Part shown: one piece after another, positions 9,543 to 18,253 of the stretch
Layout: each line of letters opens with the position of its first letter
How positions within the stretch are numbered: the first letter of the stretch is position 1
NCBI GenBank assembly: GCA_016125275.1
Contig: WGMB01000015.1
Coordinates: 204,770-268,769, forward strand
From: Acidobacteriota bacterium
Lineage (GTDB): Bacteria; Acidobacteriota; Terriglobia; Bryobacterales; UBA6623
Reading direction: 5' to 3'
Length of the DNA: 64,000 bases
Made by a program: the position numbers and the translations under genes
The notes under the pieces: generated by a model
What the model saw: only the letters and a program-made list of their open reading frames with translations
Databases searched by the model: none
What the model was told of the DNA's origin: nothing

Positions 9543-9911
9543 GCGGCAGGGGTCCCGCAGGGAAATTTGGGGCTGCGTTCGCCGGGGTCGGTCGGCCCGA
9601 ATGTCGCGAAATGTCGCGGTGAATTTTTTTGTGGCCCCGGGGATCGGCGCGGACCAAGCGTCAACGCGCGATCGAAGAACCTCTTCTCGCGGGGCTGATT
9701 CGGGCTCTCGCTCCGCGATCGCCCGTTTTTCCGTCTTCAGGATACGGCCGCTGTCAAGCATGTACTTCCGCCTGCTCTCCGCCGATCAGTGCCACAGGGG
9801 CGCAGTAGTCCCCGGTCCATACCGGTAAGCCAAAACCGTAGAGCGGTTTAGGTGAACTCCCGATTCCTTGGTAATCCAGGGAATGCGGATCATGGGCGAG
9901 TACAGATCGCG
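9543..9911. other. 369-bp non-coding region: terminator-like hairpin, then three hairpins before the next gene
   Basis: No convincing gene is present. After the dehydrogenase stop there is a short hairpin followed by seven T (9605-9630, listed separately). Closer to the next gene three hairpins follow one another: 9812-9825 (5 bp, loop ccat), 9833-9849 (6 bp, loop tagag) and 9863-9884 (9 bp with one G-T pair, loop taat). The last ends 28 bp before the preferred ATG at 9912. This could be a structured 5' leader; I could not match it to a riboswitch class. Confidence 0.4.
9605..9630 (+). terminator. Weak rho-independent terminator after the PQQ dehydrogenase gene
   Basis: A 5-bp stem CGCGA/TCGCG (9605-9609, 9614-9618) with loop aatg is followed by gtgaa and a run of seven T (9624-9630). 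The stem is short but the T run is the longest in the region. Confidence 0.45.
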
Positions 9912-12590
9912 ATGAATAGGCGCCTATCCCCCCCTTTTGCGCCGAGCCGCGCGTCGATCGGCCTGCTCTTGCTGTGCAGTCTTGTGATCGCCGTTCCGGG
10001 CCAGGCGACGACGCTGTTAACCAACGGCAGCGAAATCTATTTCACACGATTTGCAGGCGATGACCTCTCGGTGGTCAACGGCGCCGACGGCTTCACGATC
10101 TACGTGCCGCCGGGGGCGAAGTCGCTCGAAGTGGAGTTCCGCACGGCGCCCAACGAGCCGGTGGAGCTGATGGTGCGCAACGGGTTGGACGTGGGCATCG
10201 ACCCCAACTCCGGGCTCGAGACCTACGGCCCCAAGCGCGCCTCGTACTTCACGATGCCCGACAATCTGGGCATCGCGCGCATCACGGTCTCCAATCAGGT
10301 GTTTCCCCCGCTCTCGCCGGGAACGTACTACATCGGATTCCTGCGGCGCGCCGAGAACCAAGCCATCGAGGGCACCATGAAAGCCACCGTCAGCGGCGGC
10401 CCGGTGGAAGAGCTGTACTCGCTGGCCGAATCGAAGTTTGACGTGGACGCCGAAGGCTGGACGCGCAACGCCACGCTGAGTCCCTTGCCGGGAACGGTGG
10501 TGGGCGACCCGAAGTCTCTGTTCGAGTACTACGGAGAGCGCGGCAACCCGGGCGGCTTCATCGCGATTCGCGACGTGGGCCAGGGGCCGGACGAGTTCTT
10601 CGTGGCGCCGGACAAGTTCAACGTCAACTTGATCGAGAATTCCGAGACACGCATCGAGTTCGACTTGGCCCGCATTACCGGCGGTCGCGAGCCGCACTTC
10701 GGCGTGGAGGTGCGGGTCTACAGCGACGAGGGTTCCTGGCGCTGGATCGGGCAGCCGCCCACGTCGATTCCGACGGACTACAACTTCTTCACCGGGCAGG
10801 TCGATCCGCTATGGCGGCTGGTCTCCGTGCCGGTGCGCCGGGATTTTTGGAACAAGCTTGCCGGGACGGGTTCGTTCGAAGACACGATGGCGAACCCGAA
10901 GCGCATCGAGGTGCGCGGCAGCTACACCTTCGGTCCGGGAACGAACGGGCTGGACAACTTCCGCATCCTGGTCCGCGGCGAAGCGCCGCCGCAGCCGGTG
11001 CTGCCGACGATCTCGACGTTTTCGGGCGGCTTCGACCGCTGGTTGCGGAACTATCCGCAGGACGAGGAGCTGGAAGGCGCCACGCTGGGCGACCGCGACT
11101 CGATGTTCCTGTGGGACCAGGAAGAGGGCAACCCGGGCGGACGGATCACGATCGCGGAGACCGGGGATCACGGCGGCCCGAATGCGGACGCCTTCGTGGC
11201 GCCGCAGGAGTTTCTGGGCATCTACACGGGCCTGAATCAGCCGCGCTTCGAGTTCGACTACCGCCACCGTTCGTTCTTGGGCGCAACCGACCCGGTACGC
11301 ATCTGGATTTTTGGCGCCGGATCGATCTACCGCTGGGACGGCGCGGTTCCGCTGAACATTTGGGGCCATCAGACGGCCTATCTACGGGCCGCGGACTGGA
11401 CGCTGGAGTCGGGCGCGGCGACCTTTCCGGAAGTGCTGGCGAACGTGGTGCGCATCGAGATCAGCGCCGAGCACGCCTGGAGCCGTGAACGGAACTCCCT
11501 GGACAACTTTGCGGTGCTGACGGCGGATTCGCCGCCGCTGCCGCAGTCGCTGACGGCCGCTCCTTCGACGCTGGACTTCGCCGCGGTGGCGACGGAAGCC
11601 TCGCCGGAGCCGCAGATGATCCAGATCACCTCGAGCGGCGGCGAGCTGCTGTGGCAAGCCGCGGTGGAAGGGAGCGTGAAGGACCGCGTGGAGCTGTCGG
11701 CGACGCATGGGACGGCCCCGCAAGAGGTGGCCGTGTCCGTGGACACAGCGGGCTTGGCGGCCGGCGAATACGCCTTCACGGTGGTGGTGACCGCCAGCGG
11801 CACGACGCTGCCGGCGCAGCGGATCGAAGCGAAGCTGACGGTCTCGCCGCAGCCCTTCCCCACCCCGGTGATCTCCGACGGCGGCGTGGTGCAGGCGGCG
11901 ACCTACCAGGCCAAGCTGGCGCCGGGAGCGCTGGGCGTGATCTTCGGGACGAGCCTGGGGGGACCGGCGCAGGGGCTGGCGCTGGGCTACACGGGCCAGC
12001 GCGGGGACGCTCTGCCGACGGAAGCGTCCGGCGTGAAGGTGCTGGTGTATGAGGAGTTCGAGCAGCTCATCGCCGAGGCGCCCTTGCTGTACGTCAGCGA
12101 CGGGCAGATCAACTTCCAGATGCCGTTCGAAGTGGCCGGCAGAGCCCGGGTGCGTCTGGTGGTTGCCGTGGGAGGCATCCGGAGCGCGCCGAGCCCGGTA
12201 CAGATTCTGGCGAGCGCGCCGGGCATCTTCACCTTCGAGGGCAACCGGGCGATCGCGGTCAACCACAACGGCCAGCTCGTGACGGCGACGACACCGCTGA
12301 CGCGCACCAAGAACGTGACGGTGTACATGACCGGCCAGGGGTCGGTGGCGCCGAGCTGGGCCAGCGGACGCGCGGCTTCGGCCAGCCCGCTGATTTTTGC
12401 GCCGGCCGAGGCGCACGCCTACATCGGCGGAGCCGAAGCCCGGATCACCTTCCTGGGCCTGGCGCCGGGCATGGTCGGGGTGCTGCAGATGAACATCGAG
12501 CCCTCGTACTTTACGCCGCTGGGCGAGCAAACGATGCACGTCAACATTGGCGGCTTCGAGTCGAATTCCACGATCGTGGTGGTGCAATAG
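9912..12590 (+). CDS. Large secreted adhesin-like protein with laminin-B-like repeats and TIGR03437 C-terminus
   Basis: I prefer the ATG at 9912 over the GTG at 9852, because a clear signal peptide follows it directly (IGLLLLCSLVIAVPGQA); this gives 892 residues. A first beta domain (about 30-155) resembles pre-peptidase C-terminal domains. Two similar ~170-residue domains (about 160-355 and 370-545) each start with an FD..GW/W.RN strand and share GNPGG, as in laminin-B/discoidin-like folds. A BACON-like beta-sandwich follows (about 550-640, LTAAPSTLDFAAV), and the C-terminus is the Solibacter-type TIGR03437 domain (from VISDGGVVQAATYQ). The protein is probably extracellular and binds carbohydrate or surfaces, but no catalytic motif is visible. 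It precedes an Rrf2 regulator on the same strand. Confidence 0.8.
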   Translation: MNRRLSPPFAPSRASIGLLLLCSLVIAVPGQATTLLTNGSEIYFTRFAGDDLSVVNGADGFTIYVPPGAKSLEVEFRTAPNEPVELMVRNGLDVGIDPNSGLETYGPKRASYFTMPDNLGIARITVSNQVFPPLSPGTYYIGFLRRAENQAIEGTMKATVSGGPVEELYSLAESKFDVDAEGWTRNATLSPLPGTVVGDPKSLFEYYGERGNPGGFIAIRDVGQGPDEFFVAPDKFNVNLIENSETRIEFDLARITGGREPHFGVEVRVYSDEGSWRWIGQPPTSIPTDYNFFTGQVDPLWRLVSVPVRRDFWNKLAGTGSFEDTMANPKRIEVRGSYTFGPGTNGLDNFRILVRGEAPPQPVLPTISTFSGGFDRWLRNYPQDEELEGATLGDRDSMFLWDQEEGNPGGRITIAETGDHGGPNADAFVAPQEFLGIYTGLNQPRFEFDYRHRSFLGATDPVRIWIFGAGSIYRWDGAVPLNIWGHQTAYLRAADWTLESGAATFPEVLANVVRIEISAEHAWSRERNSLDNFAVLTADSPPLPQSLTAAPSTLDFAAVATEASPEPQMIQITSSGGELLWQAAVEGSVKDRVELSATHGTAPQEVAVSVDTAGLAAGEYAFTVVVTASGTTLPAQRIEAKLTVSPQPFPTPVISDGGVVQAATYQAKLAPGALGVIFGTSLGGPAQGLALGYTGQRGDALPTEASGVKVLVYEEFEQLIAEAPLLYVSDGQINFQMPFEVAGRARVRLVVAVGGIRSAPSPVQILASAPGIFTFEGNRAIAVNHNGQLVTATTPLTRTKNVTVYMTGQGSVAPSWASGRAASASPLIFAPAEAHAYIGGAEARITFLGLAPGMVGVLQMNIEPSYFTPLGEQTMHVNIGGFESNSTIVVVQ

Positions 12591-12638
12591 AGACCGGCTG
12601 CCGGCATCGCGCCCTTCCTGTATCATTGGGGGTTCGCG

Positions 12639-13055
12639 ATGTTGTATTCCCGCTCCGTCGAGTACGCGATTCGCGCGCTGGGATCCCTGGCGGAGCTGCC
12701 GGAAGGCTCTCAAAAGATGTGCCGTCTGCTGGCGGAAGAGGAGCGGATTCCGGCGTTCTTCTTGGCCAAAACCCTGCAGACGCTAGCCCGCCAAGGAATG
12801 CTGCGGTCCGCCAAAGGCCCCACGGGAGGCTTCGCGCTGAATCGGCCGGCAAAGAAGATTCGGCTGTGGGACGTGATCGAGGCGCTCGACGGCATCGAAC
12901 GGATCGAGAACGGGATGGGCGAGCTGCCTCGGTTCGGGCCGGTACGGGACACCATCCAGCAGTATCTGAAAGGAACCACGATCGCGGACGTGGCCGCCCG
13001 GCGTCGCAAGCGCCGTTCGAAATCGAAGCCTCCCCTGCCGGAAGTCCAGCCCTGA
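12639..13055 (+). CDS. Rrf2-family transcriptional regulator lacking the Fe-S cysteines
   Basis: The 138-residue protein starts MLYSRSVEYAIRALGSLA, the typical Rrf2 winged-helix start, followed by FLAKTLQTLARQGMLRSAKGPTGGFAL, the recognition helix and wing. IscR/NsrR-type members have three cysteines in the region after this. Here that region (GIERIENGMGELPRFGPVR) has none, and the only cysteine is near residue 28. It therefore probably senses something other than an Fe-S cluster or uses protein-protein contacts. The C-terminal tail is basic (RRRKRRSKSK). A possible promoter with -10 TATCAT (about 12620) lies 20 bp upstream. Targets unknown; the palindromic operators elsewhere in the window do not look like known Rrf2 sites. 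Confidence 0.85.
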   Translation: MLYSRSVEYAIRALGSLAELPEGSQKMCRLLAEEERIPAFFLAKTLQTLARQGMLRSAKGPTGGFALNRPAKKIRLWDVIEALDGIERIENGMGELPRFGPVRDTIQQYLKGTTIADVAARRRKRRSKSKPPLPEVQP

Positions 13056-13074
13056 AAGATCGAGCCGGCCGATC

Positions 13075-13491
13075 CTAGTGGCGCTTGCTGCGCATGGCCG
13101 GCACTTGCGCGAGCGAGGCGTCGGCGGACAGCCGCCGGTACTCGGCGCTCTCGACCCCCACCAAGGCGACGCGGCCCTTCGCGTCGAAATGCAGGCCCCA
13201 GCCGTAGGTCTTGGGTAGCGGAGAAGCCCGCAGGCAGGCCATGGGTTTGGAGAAAAACTCGTTCCAGAGCTGGGAACGGCGGGCTGAGACCTCTTGCGAG
13301 GGCAAGCCTCGGCGCGCGGTGTGAACCCGGAACAGCACCTCTTCTTGGGTGAGGGCGTAGGGCTGGGAGGAGATCAGCTCGTACTCGAGCCGTGCGATGG
13401 TCTTGGGCCCGCTGCGCTCGGGAGGCTCGGTTCCGGCGACCGCCGTCGTGTCCGGCGCCACCGCGATGAACGTGCTGCGGTAGCTCTCCAC
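13075..13491 (-). CDS. DUF6157-like protein
   Basis: A 138-residue soluble protein (MESYRSTFIAVAPDTTAV...). The segments STFIAVAPD, KTIARLEYELIS and YALTQEEVLFRVH match what I know of the small DUF6157 family of uncharacterised proteins; the C-terminal part includes YGWGLHFDAKGRVAL. No catalytic motif is evident and no signal peptide is present. It is the last gene of a minus-strand series containing two small membrane proteins and a VWA protein. The family name is from memory of family sequences; the function is unknown. Confidence 0.7.
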   Translation of the reverse strand: MESYRSTFIAVAPDTTAVAGTEPPERSGPKTIARLEYELISSQPYALTQEEVLFRVHTARRGLPSQEVSARRSQLWNEFFSKPMACLRASPLPKTYGWGLHFDAKGRVALVGVESAEYRRLSADASLAQVPAMRSKRH

Positions 13492-13501
13492 GGCTGTCCG
13501 C

Positions 13502-13684
13502 CTAGCGGTGGCCGAGGTACATCAGCCAGGAGAGGCCGAAGATCGCGGCCACGAAGCACCCGAAGCAGTACAGCCCGTAGCGCAGACGTTCCTTGTCCGT
13601 GTCGCGCCCGACGATTCCCATGACGATCGAGGTGAACACGGCGAACAGCAGGGCGGCTTCGAGATGCGAGAGCTTCAAGAACAT
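13502..13684 (-). CDS. Small two-helix membrane protein
   Basis: Sixty residues with two hydrophobic helices (about 8-24 and 37-56) separated by a charged loop (GRDTDKERLRYG). Its ATG overlaps the TGA stop of the upstream membrane protein gene by one base (TGATG), a classic translational-coupling arrangement, which makes this short frame credible. No family recognised. It probably sits in the inner membrane with, or next to, its coupled neighbour. Confidence 0.65.
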   Translation of the reverse strand: MFLKLSHLEAALLFAVFTSIVMGIVGRDTDKERLRYGLYCFGCFVAAIFGLSWLMYLGHR

Positions 13685-14124
13685 CAGGGTTTCTCCCCCA
13701 CGGCAATCTCGTAGGCGTCCACCATGCCGAGCACGTTGAGCAGGCCGGCGCAGACTAGGAACTTCGTGCCGTAGTCGGCCACTTGCGAGGCCAGGTAGGG
13801 CTGCTCATAGCCGAGCCAAGTGGCGAGGAAGTAGAGTAGGCCGCTGGCGAGGTCGCCGAGGAAGCCGCCGTAGGTGACGATCACGTCGAAGAGGCTGCCG
13901 TCACTGGGTTCGAACATGCGGCCGCGCATCATCAGTCCGAACAGGAACATGCCGGCGACCGAGAACAGCAGCAGGCCGCCGTGGTTCCAGCGCTTGAAGT
14001 AGAAGTGGCCGCCGCCCGGCACCAGCCAGGCCAGGAAGACGGGAACGAACCACTGGTCCGGCGACGGAACGCCTCCCTTTTTCGAATCGGGCGTAGTTTT
14101 CGACTTGGCCATGGTTTGCGCCAA
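13684..14124 (-). CDS. Membrane protein, DUF6677/TM2-like
   Basis: A 146-residue protein with a polar N-terminal tail, then hydrophobic segments beginning VFLAWLVPGGGHFYFKRW. The pattern hydrophobic-PG.GHF.....G resembles TM2-type domains and the acidobacterial DUF6677 family. Further helices are at about 50-65, 85-105 and 120-135. The true start may be MAKSKTT, four codons in. Its stop overlaps the start of the 60-residue membrane protein gene. It lies directly downstream of the VWA gene with a 24-bp gap. Function unknown. Confidence 0.7.
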   Translation of the reverse strand: MAQTMAKSKTTPDSKKGGVPSPDQWFVPVFLAWLVPGGGHFYFKRWNHGGLLLFSVAGMFLFGLMMRGRMFEPSDGSLFDVIVTYGGFLGDLASGLLYFLATWLGYEQPYLASQVADYGTKFLVCAGLLNVLGMVDAYEIAVGEKP

Positions 14125-14148
14125 CCTCTGAGTTTAGCGTGTCCGCGG

Positions 14149-15132
14149 TCAGGACTCGCCGCGCTTGCGCTTCTGCTTGGATTTCTTCCCCTTCTTGCCG
14201 CCGGAGGCCGAGTGGATCAAGAGCTGGGCGCGGTGTTCGACGGCGCCCTTGTCCGAGGTAAGACGCAGCTCGGCCGGTCCGGTGAGGTCGGCCGGCAGAG
14301 GAAGGGTGAGGCTGTAGTGCGCGTCGATCCGCGCCAAGGCCCCACGAACGAGCTGCTCCACGTCCACCAGGCCGCGGGCGAACCAGGCTTGGCCGCCGGT
14401 GGCGGTGGCGAACTGCATGATGCCGTTCTGGTAGGCCACGTCCTGGGAGTTCGTCCGCTCCTCCAGATGCACGAAGAACAGCGGCGTGGAGAACTGCTGC
14501 AAGTTCGAATGCAACGACGACATCTTCTCTTGGATCAGGCGGCTGCCGAAGCGGCGGCTCAGGTCGCCGCTGTCGCTGGGGTTCACGACCGTGTTGACCA
14601 GATTGCCGCGGTAGGCGCCGATCGACCCGTCCGTGAGGTAGAGCGCGGCGACGCGCACGCCGGGTTGGGCGAGCATGGAATCGCCGATGCCTGCCACCTG
14701 TTCGACCGAGTCGAGCAGGCCGGGAAAACCGGACACCGAGGAGGCCATCAGCTTCTCGACCAACTGCTCCCGCTCCTGCGTGGGGTCTTGCAGCGTGAGC
14801 AAGCCGTCCTGCGCCTGCAGCAGAGCCACGTAGGCGTTGTCGCCCATGGACTGGATGTAGGCGGCGAGCGCGCCGCGCGCGGCGTCAATGCGATTGAGGT
14901 CGCCGACCATGTCGAGGACGACGATCACAATGAGGGGATCGCCCGGCCCCAACGCGGCCTGCACGGGAACGTCTGCGGCGTTGACGGTCGCCTGGAAGTC
15001 GGCGGCTTCGAGCTTGGCGGCGGCAGAATCGGCGTCAGTCAACCAAGCGGCGACACGAAGATCCGCCGCAACGGCGCCTGCGGCCGCCAGGGCCCAAACC
15101 ACTCCGCCAAAGACAACCGCTCTCAACGACAC
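14149..15132 (-). CDS. Secreted VWFA-related protein of the acidobacterial type
   Basis: A 327-residue protein with signal peptide (VVFGGVVWALAAAGAVAA). The body is a von Willebrand A-like domain of the TIGR03436 type: DFQATVNAADVPVQ, then the first strand LIVIVVLDMVGD, where the usual DxSxS metal site is replaced by DMVGD, so the metal-dependent adhesion site seems degenerate. Conserved later parts include VAALYLTDG and a C-terminal strand THYSLT-like region (AHYSLTLPLP). The C-terminus is lysine-rich (KKGKKSKQKRKR). It lies 29 bp downstream of the large outer-membrane barrel gene, so the two may be co-expressed. These proteins are abundant in Acidobacteria and uncharacterised. Confidence 0.8.
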   Translation of the reverse strand: MSLRAVVFGGVVWALAAAGAVAADLRVAAWLTDADSAAAKLEAADFQATVNAADVPVQAALGPGDPLIVIVVLDMVGDLNRIDAARGALAAYIQSMGDNAYVALLQAQDGLLTLQDPTQEREQLVEKLMASSVSGFPGLLDSVEQVAGIGDSMLAQPGVRVAALYLTDGSIGAYRGNLVNTVVNPSDSGDLSRRFGSRLIQEKMSSLHSNLQQFSTPLFFVHLEERTNSQDVAYQNGIMQFATATGGQAWFARGLVDVEQLVRGALARIDAHYSLTLPLPADLTGPAELRLTSDKGAVEHRAQLLIHSASGGKKGKKSKQKRKRGES

Positions 15133-15161
15133 GACAAGTTGCTACGCACCCGCGCCGTTCC

Positions 15162-18100
15162 TCAGAAGTTGTAGCGCATGCCCAGTTGGAGCACGCGCCC
15201 GCCGCGGGAGCCGATGATGCGGCCGGCGTTCACGTTGGGCACGTCGGCGGTGCCGATCTCGGAGTCCGGATCATTCCAGTTGGCCTTGTTCAGGAAGTTG
15301 AAGCTCTGCAACAACAGCTCGAGGCTCTTCTCCGACGAGATCGGGAGCCGCTTGCTGATGGCCAAATCGTGGTTCTGCCAGCTCGGATTGCGCAGGGTCG
15401 GATGCGTCCGCGGCACGTCGCCGACGGTGAAGTCCGCCGGGTTGATGAAGGCCGCCGGATTGAACCACATCGCCGGGCCTTGGTCGGCCACCTGGGGGTC
15501 GACGCCGTCGACCGAATCGACGCGCAAGCCCTGCACGATGCCGCCGGTGTTGTTGAACGAAGGCGTCAGGACGATGGGGTCGCCGCTCATCCAAGACGTG
15601 AACCCGCTCAAGGACCAGTCGCCGACGATCTTGCTGAGCAGCCCGGCGTGGTTGAGCAACGACTTGCCGTCGCCGAACGGCAGCTCATACACGTAATTGA
15701 ACGACACGCGGTGCGGACGGTTGCCGCGAGTGCGCGCCCAGGCGCTGGCGCGGTCGTAGGGGTCCTGGATCGACGGGCCGGAGTAGTCGTCGTAACGGCG
15801 CAGGAACTGATAGCCGAAGTCGAACGACAGGCCCTGGCCGGTGCGCTTCTCCAGGCTGAAGTCGCCCAGATCGTAGAGATACTTGCCGCCGGGATACTGA
15901 TTGTCGAGCTGAATCTGCTGGTACTGCGGATACGGACGCAGCGTCCGCCGGAAGGCTTCCGTGTTGAGCAGATCGCGATACTGCAGCACGTCCAGCGAGG
16001 GGCGGTTGAGGCCCAGCTCATCGCCGTCCATCAGCATGTTCTTGCCGCGGTACGAAGTGCCCCGGGCGCGCACGGTCATGCCGAAAGGCAGCCGGCGCTC
16101 CACCGAGAGGTAGCCGTAGTGGTAGCGCGGGGTGCGTCCGGTCTGCGGGATCAGATCGGCGTTGGTATTGTTCGCCGCGTCGGGGCGCAGGTCCGGCAAG
16201 GGGTACTGGGGTTCCGGGAGTCCGTCACCGAGAACGGCCGCCGGCGTGAGCTGGCGGTTCGGCGAGACGAAGTTGCGGAACGCGCTGTAGCCCTGGGTGC
16301 CGAACGGACCTGTGCGCAGGGGGTTCTGCGTGTAGTACTGGTAGAAGGCTCCGCGGACAACCGTGTTGCGCTTGGCCGTGGGGCTCCAGGCGAGGCCGAC
16401 GCGCGGCTCGAGCTTGGCCCGGATCGGCTGGAAGGCGCGGCCGTAGCCGTCCTTGGTGGCGAACACCAGCGCGCCCGGCCGCTCGTTCTCCGGGTTGATG
16501 GCGTTGAGGTCGATGGTCGACTGCCGGTCGTACTTCTCGACCCGCGGGCCCTCGATGTTGAGGCCCATGCTCAGGGTCAGGGTCAGATTGCTCGACACCT
16601 CCACCTCATCCCGCAGCGTGGTGCCGACCACGGTTTTGCGGAGGTAGGAAGGCTGCACGATGTCAGTGACCTGGGCGGTCTCGGAGCGGCCCAACAGGAA
16701 GCTGGCGTACGAGGAGCCGGTGTTGTTGATGCCGGGCAAGCCCGTCTGGGATTCCGAGAAAGTGAAGTAGCCCGAGGGCGACTCCTGCTCGAAGGTGTTG
16801 AGCTGATAGCGGCTGAGCCCGATCGAGCCGAGCCAGGAGTGCTTGCCCTGGCGTAGCGTGAGCTGGTGGCTGGTTTCGTACCGATTCCAGGCGTTGCGGC
16901 GATAGGAGCCGTTGGGCGCGCCGAGGCCGTAGACGCCGTTGAGGCGAATCGTCGGAAAAGCGGAGCCGGAGACGCCGCCCAGGCCCAGCTCCTGCGGAAC
17001 GTTCTCGTCCTGCTCCACCGGCAACGCGTCCACCACCTGCGAAGCGGCAGTGAAGTTCGCCTGGTAGATCATGCTCGGGGAGATCGAGTACGTCTCGCGC
17101 AACTGCACGCGGCGGTCGACGAAGGTGCGATCCGGCGAGCCTGGGTTGCCGATCGTCTGGTAGAGCTTCGGCTGTCCTTGGAAACCGTTCGACGACGCCA
17201 AGTCGAAGGTCAGCTTGTGGCGCTCGAAGAGGCTGTGGTCGACCTTGGCGAGAATGCCGTCGGGCATGTTCTGCTGCGGCGGGTTCGTCCAGTAGTTGTT
17301 CTGCAGGAAGGGCCCGACGGAGGTGTTCGGCAGGGGCTGCTCCTTGGCCATCGCCAGGGCCACCGGGTCCAGCCGCGTCACCGGGATCTTGTTGTTCGGG
17401 AACGGATTGCGGGCGTACTGCAGATTCGAAGCGGAGACCGGCTGGGTGGAGTCGTAGGCCGAGTTCAGGTGCGTCGAGGCCGGGTCATAGACCGTCAGCC
17501 GGTCGCCGGCCTTGTTGACCAAGTCGGCGAAGTCTCCGGCGCGCTGCGGAGCGGTCGGCAGGGTCAGCAGGTAGCTCTGGCCCTCGCTCTCGCGCGTCCC
17601 TTCGTAGGAGAGCGTGAAGAACGTCGAGCGGCGTCCGTCATAGAGCTTGGGGATCAGGACAGGGCCGGAAACCGAGAAACCGAACTGGTTGCGGCGCAGG
17701 ATGTTGCGATTGCCGCCGCGCTGGGTGACCTCATGCGGTACCGCGTCGAGCGAGTTGTTGCGGATGTACTCGTAGACGCGCCCATGCCAGGACGGGGCCG
17801 GACCGGCGGAGCGCTTGCCGCTCCGGGCCGAACCCGGCCGCAGACCCTGCTCCTCGGTCACCTTACGGAAGACGCTGATGGCTCGGTCGATGGGGGCCTG
17901 TTCGGCGGTCTGGCCTTCGGCCCCGGACTGCTCCGCGGCGGCCGTTTTTTCGCCGGATGGTTTGGCTGGATTCTCCGTGGATTTGGGTTTGGCGCTCGCC
18001 GCCGAATCGGCCTTGCCGTTCGGGGCAGCCTGGGCGCGGTCAGAATCGGTCTGATTGGCAGGGGCCGGCCGGCCGTTTTCAGCGGCCCAAGCGCCCTGCA

Positions 18101-18173
18101 CACAGATCAATCCGAGCAGAATCAGACCGATCGGCCGCAGCTGTTGGTACAGCTCGCCTTTCATACCATCCAT
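15162..18173 (-). CDS. Oar-like TonB-dependent-receptor beta-barrel lacking a recognisable plug
   Basis: A 1003-residue outer-membrane protein; the signal peptide (PIGLILLGLICVQGAWA) suggests starting at either the first Met or Met4. Residues 37-95 are a low-complexity A/K/E/P/S/T linker. At about residue 128 the familiar barrel start of Oar-type receptors appears (SWHGRVYEYIRNNSLDA, then LRRNQFGFSVSGPVLIP). Usual members carry a carboxypeptidase-regulatory domain and a plug of about 200 residues before this point; here both appear absent. The C-terminus ends in an aromatic (LGMRYNF), as expected for a BAM substrate. Substrate unknown; Oar-like barrels are multiplied in Acidobacteria and often tied to polymer uptake or protein secretion. 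Confidence 0.85.
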   Translation of the reverse strand: MDGMKGELYQQLRPIGLILLGLICVQGAWAAENGRPAPANQTDSDRAQAAPNGKADSAASAKPKSTENPAKPSGEKTAAAEQSGAEGQTAEQAPIDRAISVFRKVTEEQGLRPGSARSGKRSAGPAPSWHGRVYEYIRNNSLDAVPHEVTQRGGNRNILRRNQFGFSVSGPVLIPKLYDGRRSTFFTLSYEGTRESEGQSYLLTLPTAPQRAGDFADLVNKAGDRLTVYDPASTHLNSAYDSTQPVSASNLQYARNPFPNNKIPVTRLDPVALAMAKEQPLPNTSVGPFLQNNYWTNPPQQNMPDGILAKVDHSLFERHKLTFDLASSNGFQGQPKLYQTIGNPGSPDRTFVDRRVQLRETYSISPSMIYQANFTAASQVVDALPVEQDENVPQELGLGGVSGSAFPTIRLNGVYGLGAPNGSYRRNAWNRYETSHQLTLRQGKHSWLGSIGLSRYQLNTFEQESPSGYFTFSESQTGLPGINNTGSSYASFLLGRSETAQVTDIVQPSYLRKTVVGTTLRDEVEVSSNLTLTLSMGLNIEGPRVEKYDRQSTIDLNAINPENERPGALVFATKDGYGRAFQPIRAKLEPRVGLAWSPTAKRNTVVRGAFYQYYTQNPLRTGPFGTQGYSAFRNFVSPNRQLTPAAVLGDGLPEPQYPLPDLRPDAANNTNADLIPQTGRTPRYHYGYLSVERRLPFGMTVRARGTSYRGKNMLMDGDELGLNRPSLDVLQYRDLLNTEAFRRTLRPYPQYQQIQLDNQYPGGKYLYDLGDFSLEKRTGQGLSFDFGYQFLRRYDDYSGPSIQDPYDRASAWARTRGNRPHRVSFNYVYELPFGDGKSLLNHAGLLSKIVGDWSLSGFTSWMSGDPIVLTPSFNNTGGIVQGLRVDSVDGVDPQVADQGPAMWFNPAAFINPADFTVGDVPRTHPTLRNPSWQNHDLAISKRLPISSEKSLELLLQSFNFLNKANWNDPDSEIGTADVPNVNAGRIIGSRGGRVLQLGMRYNF

Positions 18174-18253
18174 GGTACCCGTTCGCGGCGCTCAGAACCA
18201 GCCCCAAACGCCCGCCCCTGTGCCCTTTGGCGCACTTTTCGCTCGGCGAACCG

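Noticed and set aside
9781..9911. Possible GEMM (c-di-GMP-I), cobalamin or c-di-AMP riboswitch
   Set aside because: Three hairpins exist but the conserved cores of these classes do not align; kept only as an unclassified structured leader.
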